Shown: positions 43,728 to 55,289 of the stretch, piece after piece
Position numbering within the stretch: the first letter of the stretch is position 1
Layout: the number at the start of each line of letters is the position of its first letter
NCBI GenBank assembly: GCA_964017195.1
Contig: OZ024890.1
Span: 49,343,593-49,407,592, forward strand
Length of the DNA stretch: 64,000 nucleotides
Reading direction: 5' to 3'
From: Siderastrea radians
Taxonomy: Eukaryota; Cnidaria; Anthozoa; Scleractinia; Rhizangiidae
Made by a program: the position numbers and the translations under genes
The notes under the pieces: model-generated
Seen by the model: the letters and a program-made list of their open reading frames with translations, nothing else
Databases searched by the model: none
What the model was told of the DNA's origin: nothing

Positions 43728-44629
43728 CTGGGAAAAGAGTTTTTTTTTATTACTCACGAATTGTACTTGGTTTATTTATTTAAGGGAAGTGGGGACAGTA
43801 GTTTGTGAATGTGGTCACCTTTCACAGGTCCTAGGAAATGCTGCTGTTTTAAAATACTCGAACACCTAAGATGAGGAATCAGAGGCAGCCATATTTATAG
43901 CACAGGAAATGGGGTTGATGCGTTGATTATTTTTCAGTGGCCGTAAACCGTAAAATGTCAGAAGATACGGTAGGCCTCTCGGCGTTACCTCGAATCCCTC
44001 GAATCAAATCTTGTTTACCTTGGATTTGATCATCATTTTTCAGTCGTTTGTTGTTCGCTTAGGAAGGTATCCTGTGATGGCCAAAAAATTCGTTGAAAGT
44101 TAAAATAATGAAAGCAAAATAAGACAGCAACTTGTATAACAGTCCTTCTTGCTATCTCAAGCCACGCTATCTCCAAAAAATTTCTGTTTCCCTTGAGATC
44201 GACCTTCAGTAGAGGAGAGAAAAAAAGAACCGTTGCCCCCAATTTTGGTTTACTCCAATTTTTGTGAATGCGTCTTCCTTCCTTTGCTTTAGCTTTTTGT
44301 TGCAAGTCTTAACTTTAAAGATTTTGTTGATATGAAAGGCCTCTAAACTTAATGGATCACAGGCAATTGCTGCAGAAAAATAGGCAAAATGAATATCCTG
44401 TTCAAAGTGCTTTAACGTACTTCAAAGATAGGTTAATTACGTGGATGCTAAGTTACGTTACACTTGACTGGAATACTTGAAATATGTGTCATAGTTGTCC
44501 TTGTGAAAATAGCGTCATGCTTTGTGCCTATGTACATCCAAGAAGTGAAGCACGGTCTAATTTTCTACAGCTGGAGCCAATCGAATCTTAAACTCTTTAG
44601 TTATCGGAATGAGTTAGCAGAAAAGTCTC
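43728..44629. other. Upstream of the HEPN exon; no gene
   Basis: Likely first intron or promoter region of the minus-strand HEPN gene. No further exon recognised. Confidence 0.4.
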
Positions 44630-44905
44630 GAAATGAGCGCCACTAGGATATATATACTTTTAACTATTGGAATATTTTATTACCTTTCATAAATCATTAG
44701 TATTTTTAACCTATTGATTGATTTGTAATGCAGATTATCATTACTATCAACAATAAGAAGAAGAATTAAGAATTAAGAAAAGAATTTTACTTCTTAAAAA
44801 TTTTTTTTAAACTAATAATTTGATTGTAATTTCTTAGCATCTTATTCTTATTTGTCCATTGTATTTTTACTATGACTATCAATAAAGATTTATTAAAAAA
44901 AAAAA

Positions 44906-44907
<2 letters not shown>
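44630..44907 (+). mobile_element. 3' end of a retroelement (same family as 5218-5741)
   Basis: From GAGCGCCACTAGGATATATA to CAATAAAGATTTATTAAAAAA this matches the reverse complement of 5220-5500 nearly base for base. It includes an AATAAA signal and an A-run. It is 5'-truncated in the 3' non-coding region. Confidence 0.8.
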
Positions 44908-44944
<37 letters not shown>

Positions 44945-44953
44945 GTTATTATT
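44908..44953. repeat. (TTA)n microsatellite
   Basis: About fourteen TTA units directly after the A-run of the retroelement, so probably grown from its tail. Confidence 0.95.
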
Positions 44954-45469
44954 GAAAGAGTAAGGGACCAAAAGGTATAGTAGTCTGATCTTTCCTTGCA
45001 AGCATTCTTATACATATGCATCTAACTATTGAATTTTCTGGAATGAGCCCCGCTCACTGGCGAAAGTCAATGACAAGAAATATCACAGACAGCCTGATTC
45101 ATGTGGAAAATGATTATAACACAGTAACATTGATGTTTTCAATGCAAGTTGACTATACATGTGTACAAACATGATACTTAAAGCAGTAGTACAAATATGA
45201 ACATCAACAAAAAGAAATAGCGTACAGTAAAACAGCAAGACGCCAAAGAGATTCCGATCCGAAGTTTAGCAAAATTGATACCATGCCAAGAATTAGATTC
45301 ATTCATGCTAATGACACATAACCCCGCAATTTGGTAGTAAGTCTCGGAGCTCAGCAAAGCTGGTAAAAGCTACATAGATTCACAGGAATTATTGTACGTA
45401 CACATTGTGTACAAACAACACAACTTTAACGATAACAAGCCTGAAATCTCATACGTCTGATCGCAACTC

Positions 45470-45930
45470 ACGGAAATTAAATAAATCGAACTTTCAATAG
45501 AGTGGAAACTGAGAGCTACCGTGATTCACTCAAAATCAACAACAATCTTGGGTCATCATGAAATGTTATATCCTGAAGTATAATATAAGTATTTTATCTT
45601 TTTTCTGAGTATCAAAATCTGGGAAATGATGAATCCGTCCTCGCTACGTTTGTTTCCGGTGCGTTCAGTGGTTCCGGAACAATTTCGTCTCACACCACAG
45701 GCTTACCATCCTCTGTTTGTGTGGTTTGCTGTGCATTTATAATGGTTGTATCGGTTTATCAAACTACCAAAACTGACGGAAATGAGAAAAGAAAACTTAT
45801 TAAAATGTTGCTATATAGTTTTGCTTTGTGTTCCTGTGTTTATTATGGCGTAAGGCTCGCGAAAGCGTTGTTTTCAAAATAACGGTCGAACTCGCTCAAA
45901 AGCCGCGTCAAAAGTAAAGAAGGAGAACAA
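45470..45930. repeat. Dispersed repeat shared with 52670-53245
   Basis: 45490-45700 resembles 52985-53240 (GATTCACTC, AAATCAACAACAATC, AATTTCGTCTGACAC-like phrases). 45846-45930 resembles 52677-52745 (AAGGCTCGCGAAAGCG, CTCAAAAG). The order of the two parts is swapped between the loci. Not clearly coding. Confidence 0.65.
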
Positions 45931-46786
45931 TAATAATAATAATAATAATAATAATATTTATTACTTAATATTGCGCAAATTAACATACATATATGATCAA
46001 ATGCGCATTACAAATATAACGAAAAGGAAATGTATATGTTTCTGTCATTAAAATTAATTAAAAAGAGAGTAAAATTTACGTACACCTATATAGAGTTAAA
46101 AATTATATGCAAGTCTAAAATAGTGAGTCTTTAACTGTCTCTTAAAAATGTTATAATTGTCCTGCATTCTAATGTCCTCCGGTAAAATGTTCCAGATTTT
46201 GGGTGCTGCTGTTTCAAAAGCCCTGTCTCGTAGTGTCTTCTTTGATCGTGCACTGTAGTCCTCTAGTAACATACCCCCGTCCGATCTAAGATTATATCTG
46301 GATGTCCTCTTAACTTTGACTAGTCCCCTAAGGTACTCAGGCGCATTGCCATAGATACACTTATGAGCAAGCATTGCTATCTTGAAAATGACCCTAAACC
46401 GTACTGGGAGCCAATGTAGTTTAACAAGTGTAGGAGTAATGTGATCATACTTTGCAACATTGCTAACAAGGCGAGCTGCTGCATTTTGTAAACGTTGTAG
46501 CTTACTTAGCTGGACGGCTGGAACACCAACCAAGAGGCTATTGCAGTAATCTATCCGTGACATTATAACTGCTTGAACTATGGATTTCCTGTCATCGTAA
46601 CTCAAATACTTTCTAATACGTCCAATATTATGCAGATGATAAATAACAATTGGCACGTTTTATTTATATGCGCAGACATGGTAAGATTCGCATCCAACCA
46701 CGCCCCGAGGTTCCTAACAGTCGTTACAGCCGGTACTTTTGTATGGCCGACTACAATTTCAGATACATTAACCTTATCTAGCTGAG
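45931..46786 (-). mobile_element. 5'-truncated L2/CR1-type LINE with (AAT)n tail
   Basis: Minus-strand frames encode the C-terminal end of a non-LTR reverse transcriptase. One frame reads VRNLGAWLDANLTMSAHI (46602-46786); after a frameshift near 46650 the next reads IGRIRKYLSYDDRKSIVQAV, SRIDYCNSLLVGVP, LQRLQNAAARLV, HWLPVRFRVIFKI and KTLRDRAFETAAPKIWN (46096-46656). This is the conserved thumb and post-RT region of CR1/L2-like LINEs. The 3' non-coding part ends in an (ATT)n tract at 45931-45957. The element is dead: 5'-truncated and frameshifted. Its edges are set by the uninterrupted target at 52740. Confidence 0.88.
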
Positions 46787-46880
46787 GCATGCAACGAGGC
46801 GACCCGCAAATTACACTACTCAGTCGAACAGTTCGCCAAAACAATCGTATTTGCCCGATTCGCTGACACACACAAAACAA
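46787..46880. repeat. Continuation of the dispersed repeat split by the LINE
   Basis: AGGCATGCAACGAGGCGACC resumes what stops at 45930. The unbroken copy at 52677-52830 reads GAACAAGGCATGCAACTAAG. Confidence 0.8.
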
Positions 46881-46979
46881 TCTTGGCCCTCGAAAGAATA
46901 GTCATTGAAGTACGTTTAGGTCAAATTTGAGTCAGATTCGATCGTGGATAAACCTTTAGAATCGAGCCCAAACTTATAA

Positions 46980-47590
46980 AATGAATTTTAAAAAATGGGA
47001 ATTTGCAGTAACATCTATTCGTCCACTGATTCTAGATCGAAATGGAATTTGGAAACGTTGGTTTTTGTGGAGGGAGGAAAACCAGAGTACCCTGAGAAAA
47101 ACCCTCGGAGCAAGGACGAGAACCAACAACAAACTCAGCCCACATATGAGAGGGCCTAGATGGGGTTTGCTGTTAGGTGTCATGGGTCATACATTTTTTT
47201 ACTGTTAAGTGTTACACAGCCGAACTTTTACTTTTAACTGTTATGTACGAAATTACAGTTAAGTGTTACAACACATTCTAGATACTAAATGAAACAAGAA
47301 AAATGGATAACTGAAACTACAGAAGTGATGTTACTGATGAAATTGCCATTAACATGCGAAAAAAAGCCATTTTCTCGATCATTGTGTAATTTTTTATTCA
47401 TTTATTTCTTTTAACTGTTACAGCAATTTTTTTGCTGTTAGCTGTTAAATGGCCTAAAATTTTAGTGTTAGCTGTTATGCCGACCCCCCATCTAGGCCCT
47501 CATATGATACCGGGAAAGGGAATCGAACCCAGGCCGCATTGGTGGGAGGCGAGCGCTCTCATGCCACCCATGCTCCCTTCTGAATACGGC
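46980..47590 (-). mobile_element. tRNA-derived SINE interrupted by a MITE
   Basis: On the minus strand a tRNA-like head (about 47582-47515) has box A TGGCATGAGAGCG and a perfect box B, GGTTCGATTCC. The body continues on the far side of an inserted MITE (47151-47500) with GGGCTGAGTTTGTTGTTGG and CTCAGGGTACTCTGGTTTTC, a segment common to cnidarian and other SINEs. The body ends near 46980 in an A/T-rich tail. Confidence 0.75.
47151..47500. repeat. 350-bp MITE nested in the SINE
   Basis: Inverted ends AGGGCCTAGATGGGG and CCCCATCTAGGCCCT. Flanks CATATGAG (47143-47150) and CATATGAT (47501-47508) give a 7-8 bp target duplication. The interior is a run of diverged TGTTAAGTGTTAC/AACTGTTA phrases. 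Confidence 0.85.
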
Positions 47591-48054
47591 GGTGAATTTC
47601 CTTTCTCTCTATGATCCGCAAGAAATCTGAACTCAAAGGAACTCGAAGATTGTATTTTTCCGTTAAAATTTGAATTCGCGTGCGGCAATTTGCTGACCCT
47701 GGCCTCACTACGCGAGACTTTTGGTCCGTGACAAAATCTTCTTTGTGGTCACCCCAGCGGCCAATTTGACCTACAAAAGAACCCAGATGAAAGAGGCGTA
47801 GACTTAGACTCGCTTGGCACAAAAATACAAAACAAAACAAAATGGAAAGAGCGTCAAGAGAAGCCGGAACAGCCTGAAACATTCCGAAACATTCCGGAAT
47901 TTCCCGGAACGGGGCAAATTATCACATTAGGAAAGCGATTAAAGAAACAACAAACAAAAACAAACAAACAAACAAAAATACGACAGTTGTACCCATAAAA
48001 CAATACGACGCGGTTAGCAAGCTAAACTACTTTCCTGCCAATTTCTCACAGGAT
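47591..48054. other. No recognisable gene
   Basis: Has a CAAA-rich patch (47950-47980) and an ATTCCGGAATTTCC phrase. Nothing else. Confidence 0.4.
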
Positions 48055-48555
48055 TTTCTTTTTCTTTTTTTTTTTAAAGAATGCTTTATTTAACATTTCA
48101 CCAAGTGTTACAAGTGGCAAAATTAAATAAATAATTACAAGGAAAAAACTAATTAGCTAATTGACAGAAAAAGCGAAAGGAAAAGAAGCGAAAAGGGAAA
48201 AATAGGACAGCGGGCAAGCAAGCAATTAAAGGGCAAAAAAAAAACAATAAAAGAAAACAGGGGTACACATCTGTAATACTATGGTGCAGAAGTGCTACTG
48301 GGTTGAAAGGGCCAAAAGGTTTTGTTAGGTTTGTGAAATGATTCTTCGGAGGTCAGGTCTGTCATTGCAAGATTGGTTGAAGAGGTTCTAATTCTTTGAA
48401 AATGTTGTATCATTGTTCTCTATTTTAAAAACGTGATGTAACTACGATAAAAATCGTTCAATTTTGGAGAGCATTCTTTAAGTTTACAGATCCAAATAAA
48501 ATATTTTGCTACCAAGAAACAAAAATTGATTTGTAGTTTATAAATCTGGAGCTAT
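48055..48555 (-). mobile_element. 3' end of an L1-like LINE
   Basis: The minus-strand frame at about 48540-48430 reads VAKYFIWICKLKECSPKLND and ends RSYITFLK then stop, which resembles the extreme C terminus of L1/Tx1-type ORF2 proteins. A 3' non-coding region follows, with AATAAAGCATTC and then a poly-A run near 48070. It is truncated just upstream of 48555 (a stop appears in frame). The assignment rests on about 40 residues. Confidence 0.6.
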
Positions 48556-48654
48556 ATGGCCTCAGACCCAAAGCAGCGTCCGCCTCAAGTGACCTGGAGT
48601 CTTTCTCAGTGATCCTGCTGGACCGCAGCCATGAAAATAAACTGTTCCAGAAGG

Positions 48655-49805
48655 ACTGGGTTATGGCTGTGACTAAAAGTGAGACGGGGACACAGGGACG
48701 CTTGTTTGATGACGTGGGACGCGGGGGTGCGTCGGGACGGGAGACAGGGGACGCGTGGGGATGTGAGATCGGGGACGCGGGAACGTGAGATTAGGGACGC
48801 GGGACGTGAGATCGGGGACGCGGGGACGCGGGGACGCGGGGACGCGGGGACGCAAAATCGGAAATGCGGGTTATATAGCAGAAACGCTGGAAAAGTGGCC
48901 ATAAATAGCTCGAAAAAGCTAATTTCTTCCAAAGAAGCGGGGCAAACATCGGCTATTTTCCTATCAATCCTCATAGACCTGCCAATCAAGGAAAATACAT
49001 ACTTGCACGCTTTTGGCTAGGAAGGGAGAAACACCCCACTTATCGTGACAAAAATGGCGTCACGCACTCGGCATCTGAGACCATATTTATCTTCTCTTGG
49101 AACAAAGTTTTGACGGGCATCTCTGAGAAAGAAATCGGTCTAAGCTTCATGTCATTTCAGTGTCTGCACGTTTGTTTTGGATTTTCGCACCGTCAAACGG
49201 GAAAGTCCCTTTCAAAATTTAGCAGCCAACACAACAGTGAACAGAATGAAGAGACCGGTGACTGGAAGAAACGGCTTACCAACGTGGAAAATAACATGGC
49301 CAACCGAAAAACAGAGACGAGCGGTGACTTTGTTGGTAATTTCCCGGGAGAACTTCAGAGGAGTATCGTGTTTCTGCGGCTAGAAAACATAAAAATTTAA
49401 TTTCATACCAAATCTGCAATTAACAGTTTGGGTTCGATGGATTGAAAATCTCCGTAAACACGGGTTAAACTCTCAAGAAGTCCGGAAAGGTATTTGCGAT
49501 TGGCAGGTAGCTGCAGGTCTATGCGGATTGATAGGAAATTAGCCGATGTTTGTGCTGTTTCGTTGAAAGAAATCAGCTTTTTCGATCTATTTATGGTCAC
49601 CGCTTTTTTCCGCTTTTCTTCTATATAACACGCGTCCCCGATCTCACGTCCTTGCGCCCATTTTCACGTCCCCGCGTCCCCTATCTCCCGTCCCCACGCG
49701 TCTACTATCCTGCGTCCCCACTCGTCCCAGCCTCCCACGTCCCCAAACACGCGTCCCGGCGTCCCCTTCCCCACGTCCCCGTCCCGCTTTTAGCCACATC
49801 CCTGG
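48655..49805. mobile_element. 1.15-kb fold-back element with GGGACGCG arms
   Basis: The left arm (about 48655-48990) and right arm (about 49500-49805) are inverted copies. From the tip inward they show GGCT..TAAAAGYGRGACGGGG, a GC-rich minisatellite of GGGACGCG-like units, then CCATAAATAGMTCGAAAAAG and ACATCGGCTA..TTCCTATCAATCC. The 500-bp centre is non-coding. The arginine- or proline-rich ORFs in both arms are by-products of the minisatellite. Confidence 0.8.
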
Positions 49806-49826
49806 GTTTTCACGTGATTTTCTGCC

Positions 49827-50425
49827 GTGATGCTAGTACTAGATACAAATATATCGAAAGATGGTCTAAATACGTTTCTGGAATTTCTCAAAAAATGTTC
49901 TAAATATCCGCCAAAACTCTCTAAATATCCCGAAAAAATGTCTAAATATCTTGCTATAATTGCACTAATCTATGATGAGAGAACTGTTGTCAACCCATCA
50001 CGGAAAAAAAGGCTAAGTTAAAAAAGCCAAAGCCACACCAATTCTTTACTTTCCTGGCAAGGATGTGCCCAATTTGGGTTTGCGAGAATTTCCAGAAAAG
50101 TCGCACGTCTCTCCCAGCAAGCGAACACCGCGCCATGTTTGTTGATATGTGACTAATTTCAACTGCTCATGCAAATTGTGTCGGTTTTCATGTGTGACTA
50201 TAAATCTCAACGGCTTTTTAATATGTAAATTTGTGTCGGCTTTCAACACATCGTGTTGTAGACTTGCTCCAATTCGACCTCTTCGTATTTTACATATTTT
50301 ATGTATATATAGATATTCTTTATAGTTACAACTTTTCTTAAGCCGATTGTAATTTATGCGTTTTGTAATTGTAATTGTAATTGTGATTTATGCATATTTT
50401 CTATAACATTAGTAGCTTTTACCTT

Positions 50426-50519
<94 letters not shown>

Positions 50520-50630
50520 GCCCTGTGTTATCCTTAAAATACCACATTCTTTTAAAATATCTAGAATTTTTCTAAATATCCTGGAAGTCTCTAAATATCG
50601 CAAACAAATATCCGGATATTCGTATCTAAG
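49827..50630. repeat. Non-autonomous element, copy A of an adjacent pair
   Basis: It starts TAGTACTAGATACAAATATATCG (49831 on) and ends in the inverted form AATATCCGGATATTCGTATC plus TAAGCC. GTGATG lies at both edges. Head phrases TCTAAATA.. repeat several times. It contains the CTAT microsatellite. Confidence 0.65.
50429..50519. repeat. (CTAT)n microsatellite
   Basis: About 22 tetranucleotide units inside copy A of the paired element. The IYLS repeat ORF across it is incidental. Confidence 0.97.
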
Positions 50631-50639
50631 CCTACGTGA

Positions 50640-51085
50640 TGCCGTGATAGGCTTAGATATAACTATATCGAAAAATGGGCTAAATATGTTTCTGGAAATT
50701 CTCGAAAAATGTATCGGCCAAAAATATACAAATGTCCCGAAAAATTGTCTAAATGTCTTGCCATAATTGTAATGAACGGTATAGTTTGGACTCAAAGGAA
50801 CAGACGTTTTAGTTATTGTGGTCGTGTTTCAGTTTTTATGGCATTTGTCACAGTTCTCAGCGTTACTTGGAGCTTCAGGATAACCACAGGCTTCCTCTTT
50901 GGGTTCCGCCATTTTGTTCTGTATTGGCTGTCAAAAGCCTCATGGGATGCAATTTCCATTGGGAAACTGCTGAAACAGATCACTGCTTGCATCCAATTGA
51001 GTAAAACAGCTGTAAACTAGGATTCTTCTAAATATCCTGAAAGTTTCTAAATATCTCAAAAAATACCCGGATATTTTTATCTAAG
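50640..51085. repeat. Non-autonomous element, copy B
   Basis: Same head (GGCTTAGATATAACTATATCG, then GGGCTAAATATGTTTCTGG) and same tail (TATCCTGAAAGTTTCTAAATA to TATCTAAGCC) as copy A. The middle is different and shorter, and it lacks the microsatellite. Confidence 0.65.
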
Positions 51086-51147
51086 CCTCTGATTCCGTGG
51101 TGATGGACGGTTCGCCGGATACCATTCCTCATTAGTGTAATGATTGC

Positions 51148-51148
<1 letters not shown>

Positions 51149-51182
<34 letters not shown>
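51149..51182. repeat. (CAA)n microsatellite
   Basis: Eleven to twelve CAA units; the poly-glutamine ORF over it has no other gene feature. Confidence 0.95.
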
Positions 51183-52057
51183 AAACTCATTGTTTGTAGG
51201 AGAGAAATGGATTGGTTCAAAGTTTTTTGTAAATGTGAGAAGAAAACGTTGACATATTTTTCCGTACGTGCGGCCTGGAACTGTGCTGAGTATCCGTGCC
51301 GTTTTTTACTGACTTTCAGGGGGGAACAAGGGTAGGATAGATAAAACCACTTCTACAATCCCCCTCATCCACAAATTATGACACTAATTTATTTTGATAA
51401 TAAGATGTGCAAATGGAGTGAGTATGCATGGCCGCTGCATGCTTGCTCCATCCACCCCCCCCCCTCTCACTCACGCCCTTCCCCCCTTTGCCGCCCCCCG
51501 CCTTCCGCCTGAATTAAAAAAGTGGATTAAGCCACATAAAAAGAGCCACATAACAAAAAGTCTAATTTTTGTTCTAGGTGTGTGGAAGGGGTACCATTTC
51601 AATAACATTTAGTATATTATAAGTATATGAACCTCTGACCCTATCTTCAGTACCACCCCCCTTCCCTAGTAGCATGACAAAATGATAAGTTCTCTGTGAA
51701 AGTTTATAACTTAGGATTCATTTCCAATTTTACAGTCAAGCCAGGTCTAGCGTCCCCCTAGAATAAAATTTGAAGTTGACTATTTCATTATTGATTTAAA
51801 TATTCGATTCAATAATCCACTTTTCAAACGAAGAATGAAATATTCAAATTGAAACTCAGGGTGCGTTTCTTTGGGAGAATCCGAAAACGGATTTGGGATC
51901 CCAGATCATATGGATTCTTCGACACCAAAGAAACGCAAAATCCCAAAAAGGATTGTTTTGTCAAGACAAGACAGGCTGGAGGCACGCAATATATATATCA
52001 GAACGATATTTCTCTCGTACTGCCCTAGAATTCAACTAGAATGGAATACAAGTAACA
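51183..52057. other. No recognisable gene
   Basis: Includes a C-rich patch (51452-51502). Otherwise short ORFs only. Confidence 0.4.
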
Positions 52058-52295
52058 GTCCATTTTACAGTTGTGTGCTTAGGGACCTGGCCTCTGAGTG
52101 GAAGTGAGGCTGGAGTTGACCTTGTTTGAATAAAGACCCAGACCTCAGCTTTTCACATGTAAATCATGTTGTTCTCATGATAACTAGTTTGTATTTGCAT
52201 ATGAAAAGCAGGACGGTTTGTATCAAAACAAGGTCAACTCCAGCCTCGCTTCCACTCAAAGGCCAGGTCACTAAGCACACAACTGTAAAATGGAC
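52058..52295. repeat. 238-bp MITE with ~75-bp inverted ends
   Basis: AGTCCATTTTACAGTTGTGT starts the left end and its complement ends the right. Pairing continues through GACCTGGCC and CTGGAGTTGACCTTGTTT. No clear target duplication. Confidence 0.85.
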
Positions 52296-52669
52296 TATTT
52301 ATAAACAAGGACAGTATCTGCAGTAGCTCAAGTGAACTCGCTATTTACGTTCACAATTAGCAAAATCTGGTCCCTGAATTACAGAAATGGTACACAAATG
52401 AAGTTATCCTGACGTGTCAGTGCTTCTGTCTGTACTTTTGGAGAAAACTTTTCAAATATATGGAACGGAATAATCACCTGAATTTTCTTTTTCACGATCG
52501 AATGTTTTGTCACGCAAGATCGAGAGAAAATATGGCGAGACCAGTAAATTTGCATCGAAGACCGCTTAACAGATGTACTATTTTCGGATCCGTCCCCCAA
52601 AGAAATGCACGGATCATGAATCCTAAAAATCCAGATTGCTGCCATGATGTTTTGATTTGTGTTTCTTTG

Positions 52670-53245
52670 TTTATTTTAAGGCTCGCGAAAGCGATGCAGG
52701 CTAAATACTGGTCGGACTGGCTCAAAAGTAGAGAAAGAGAACAAGGCATGCAACTAAGCGACCCGGAAATTACACAACACAGTCGAATATTTTGCCAAAA
52801 AAATCGTATTTGCCGTATTATCGGTTCCGCTCAAAACTCCGAAAAGGTGGTTAAAACTGAGTAGACATTGGGGAAATATGGTAGGTAATGATTGTACTCG
52901 AACAAGATAAGTGTTACAAACCTTACATCTAATAACTCTGAATGTATCACAGGTCACGGAAACGAGCCTCAAGCTGCCGCGGTCAATCGACCGTTGGAAT
53001 AAGTGGAAATTGAAAGCTGCCTTGATTCACTCTAAAAATCAACAACAATCATCTAGGGCTATCACTGAAATATTATTTGTGCAAACATATCAAAAGATTT
53101 TTTTTCTTTGGCTGTGTACTAGGAGCTGGGGAATGATGAAACCGTACCCGTCTTCATTCAAGTTGTCGTGTGTCTCTGTGTTCGTCAGTCACGGATGCAA
53201 CGCGACTCACGCGATCAATTTCGTCTGACACTACTGGATTTAAAT
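52670..53245. repeat. Uninterrupted copy of the 45-47 kb dispersed repeat
   Basis: 52677-52830 carries GGCTCGCGAAAGCG, then GAGAACAAGGCATGCAAC with no LINE, then ACCCGGAAATTACACAACAC. 52985-53240 matches 45490-45700. The 134- and 105-codon ORFs here match no family I know. Confidence 0.6.
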
Positions 53246-54620
53246 CACTCGCCCTTCATGATCATTTCCTCAGCGAAGTCTACAAATCAGTATTAACTAA
53301 CTGGCAGTGGAAAACGTTGGTTATGAATGATCGAAATAGGTTTATTTAATAGAGGAATTAACTTAAACAGACATACCGGTATTCTATCAGTGTCTTTTCC
53401 ACCTGTGGGTCAAACAGGACGTTGCTCGTTCAGCTGAAACTCTGCTCAAGCTTTGTCCTCCAAGTTACTAGACAGTCCTTGCGATTCCCTTCAACGAAGA
53501 ATCAATTTGAATTTCTTATCCGTTCAAACACTGGATCAGTTAAAGCGAAGGAACGAGAATTATCTACCAACTAACCCATACCAATCTGAGGTCACGTGAT
53601 TTCTTAGAAACCAACCATGCAACGCAATACGCTGGTGTGCGGCATGGCAACAGACATATGAACCCAGAACTGGTAAGATAATGGCACCTTGTTTACACAG
53701 CCCCATGTGGGTATAGGGTTTTAATTAAGGAAGAAATCGAAACGGGCAGTCACGCATGAGAAGTAAGACTGATACTTAGAGGAATTGGCGTGATGGAGAC
53801 TTCGATCAATGCCTTATTTCTATTTTTATTTTCTGTACAAAATTTTAAATGCATGATAGATCTGCAGTGGTTTCTTATGTCACCAGTGTCTGAAGGCTGG
53901 CAAACAGTGGAATGCGCGTCGCTTTTTGCCCGGCAGCGGATTTTTTCGCGTGTTCGCGTACTCGCTCAACTATCCCGGAGCGGAGTGAAACTGAACGCTC
54001 GTAAGCCAGCAAATGTAAATTAAATGTATGTAAATGTGCTGTTTACTTTGTCAGTGTCTGCACGGCACAGCGATAGCCTCACATATGCAGTTGGAATGAA
54101 CCAAAAGTTTTTTTAACTCCCGTTTCGAGGATTGAAATGTTAGTGTACCAAAAGTGAGAAAAAATTGCCTATTTTAAGCGACGTAACACAGGATGTTTCA
54201 ATTTCCGTTTAACTCTTCGCGCCACCAGAACCTTCAAATTTACACCCATTCGATAGCTTATTACTTCTTTTTACCGCTCCTGTTTCCTTTGGACATTTTG
54301 CCGATCGAATTCGTGCGGAAATGAAAATGATCAATTAGACAATTTAATAAGTGACTCGAAATGCACAAAATGATTGTTTTGAAAAATACCAAAATTCTCC
54401 AATGAGGCACCCAAACAAGACCTAAAAACTCGTCTTTCTGGGCCTAGGAAGGGAACTCCTTTCAAGAATTATCCAATGAAATTTGTGGCACATTGCGATT
54501 CTGAGAAATGGGTTCGAAGTTGATGCAGCCATTTTCCCCAATGTTGTCTTGCGTGACATAAATTCACATTCCAGTCGGGTGGCCGCGTTCACTTGCACTT
54601 TGTCGCTTCATTTGTCAATT
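53246..54620. other. No recognisable gene
   Basis: Short ORFs only; no repeat structure seen. Confidence 0.4.
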
Positions 54621-54621
54621 T

Positions 54622-54660
<39 letters not shown>

Positions 54661-54895
54661 TTACAATTTGATGGCCTGAAACAATATACAAAGACTAAAT
54701 AAAATACAGTATAATGAATATATAGTGCTAAGGATGGTCAGCAAGAGTCAGTCATTGACCCCATACAAAGCAGACCACCTTGAAAGAAGAAAAAAACTAT
54801 CAAAAAATTTCAAAATATAAATATCAACAGAAAAAAAATAGCAATTACTCATTTCTCGAAGATAAGAATTCCCTTACTCTCTTCTTGAAACTACC
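54622..54895 (-). mobile_element. LINE 3' end (copy 1) with (TAAA)n tail
   Basis: On the minus strand it begins with the end of an ORF (SFKKRVREFLSSRNE then stop, about 54890-54848), as at the C terminus of many CR1/L2-type proteins. An untranslated region with CTGTATTTTATTTAGT follows, and the tail is (AAAT)n at 54622-54662. A second copy lies at 56079-56350. Confidence 0.7.
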
Positions 54896-55289
54896 ACCCC
54901 CAAATGAAAGAAAAACCGATCGTGCTCAATTCCTACAAATAATAAAGTACTTTCACTGATATTTCCATTAAACACCAGGACACACCATGGTACTTGGTTC
55001 ATGTCTTGGTAGTTTCATTAATGTCCCGAGAAATCCTTTTCGTGCCAACCATGGAGTACCAAGGGGATGCTATTAGGTGTACTAAATTGGCGAACTTCAG
55101 CTGCTGTGATCATTCCAGCTTGCCCTATCGATTTGATGACTAGAAAACATGTGGTTTATCAAAGATGGGCCCTTACAAGCTGGAGTTATACAGTTGTGGG
55201 CACCTAGATTGTGTCTGCTGCGCGCATGCGCGTGGCAGACACTATGACACTATGTAGGTAAAAGTGTTAGCAAACTCCTGTAACTACCT
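54896..55289. other. No recognisable gene
   Basis: Contains the palindrome GCGCATGCGC near 55222. Otherwise nothing. Confidence 0.4.

Noticed and set aside
48673..48989. Proline/arginine-rich ORFs on both strands
   Set aside because: They are translations of the GGGACGCG minisatellite in the fold-back arm.
50390..50575. IYLS-repeat ORF
   Set aside because: Pure product of the CTAT microsatellite.
51144..51335. Poly-glutamine ORF
   Set aside because: Begins in a CAA/CAG-type microsatellite with no gene context after it.
52460..52864. 134-codon ORF in the dispersed repeat
   Set aside because: The related copy at 45846-46880 does not preserve the frame, so coding is unlikely.
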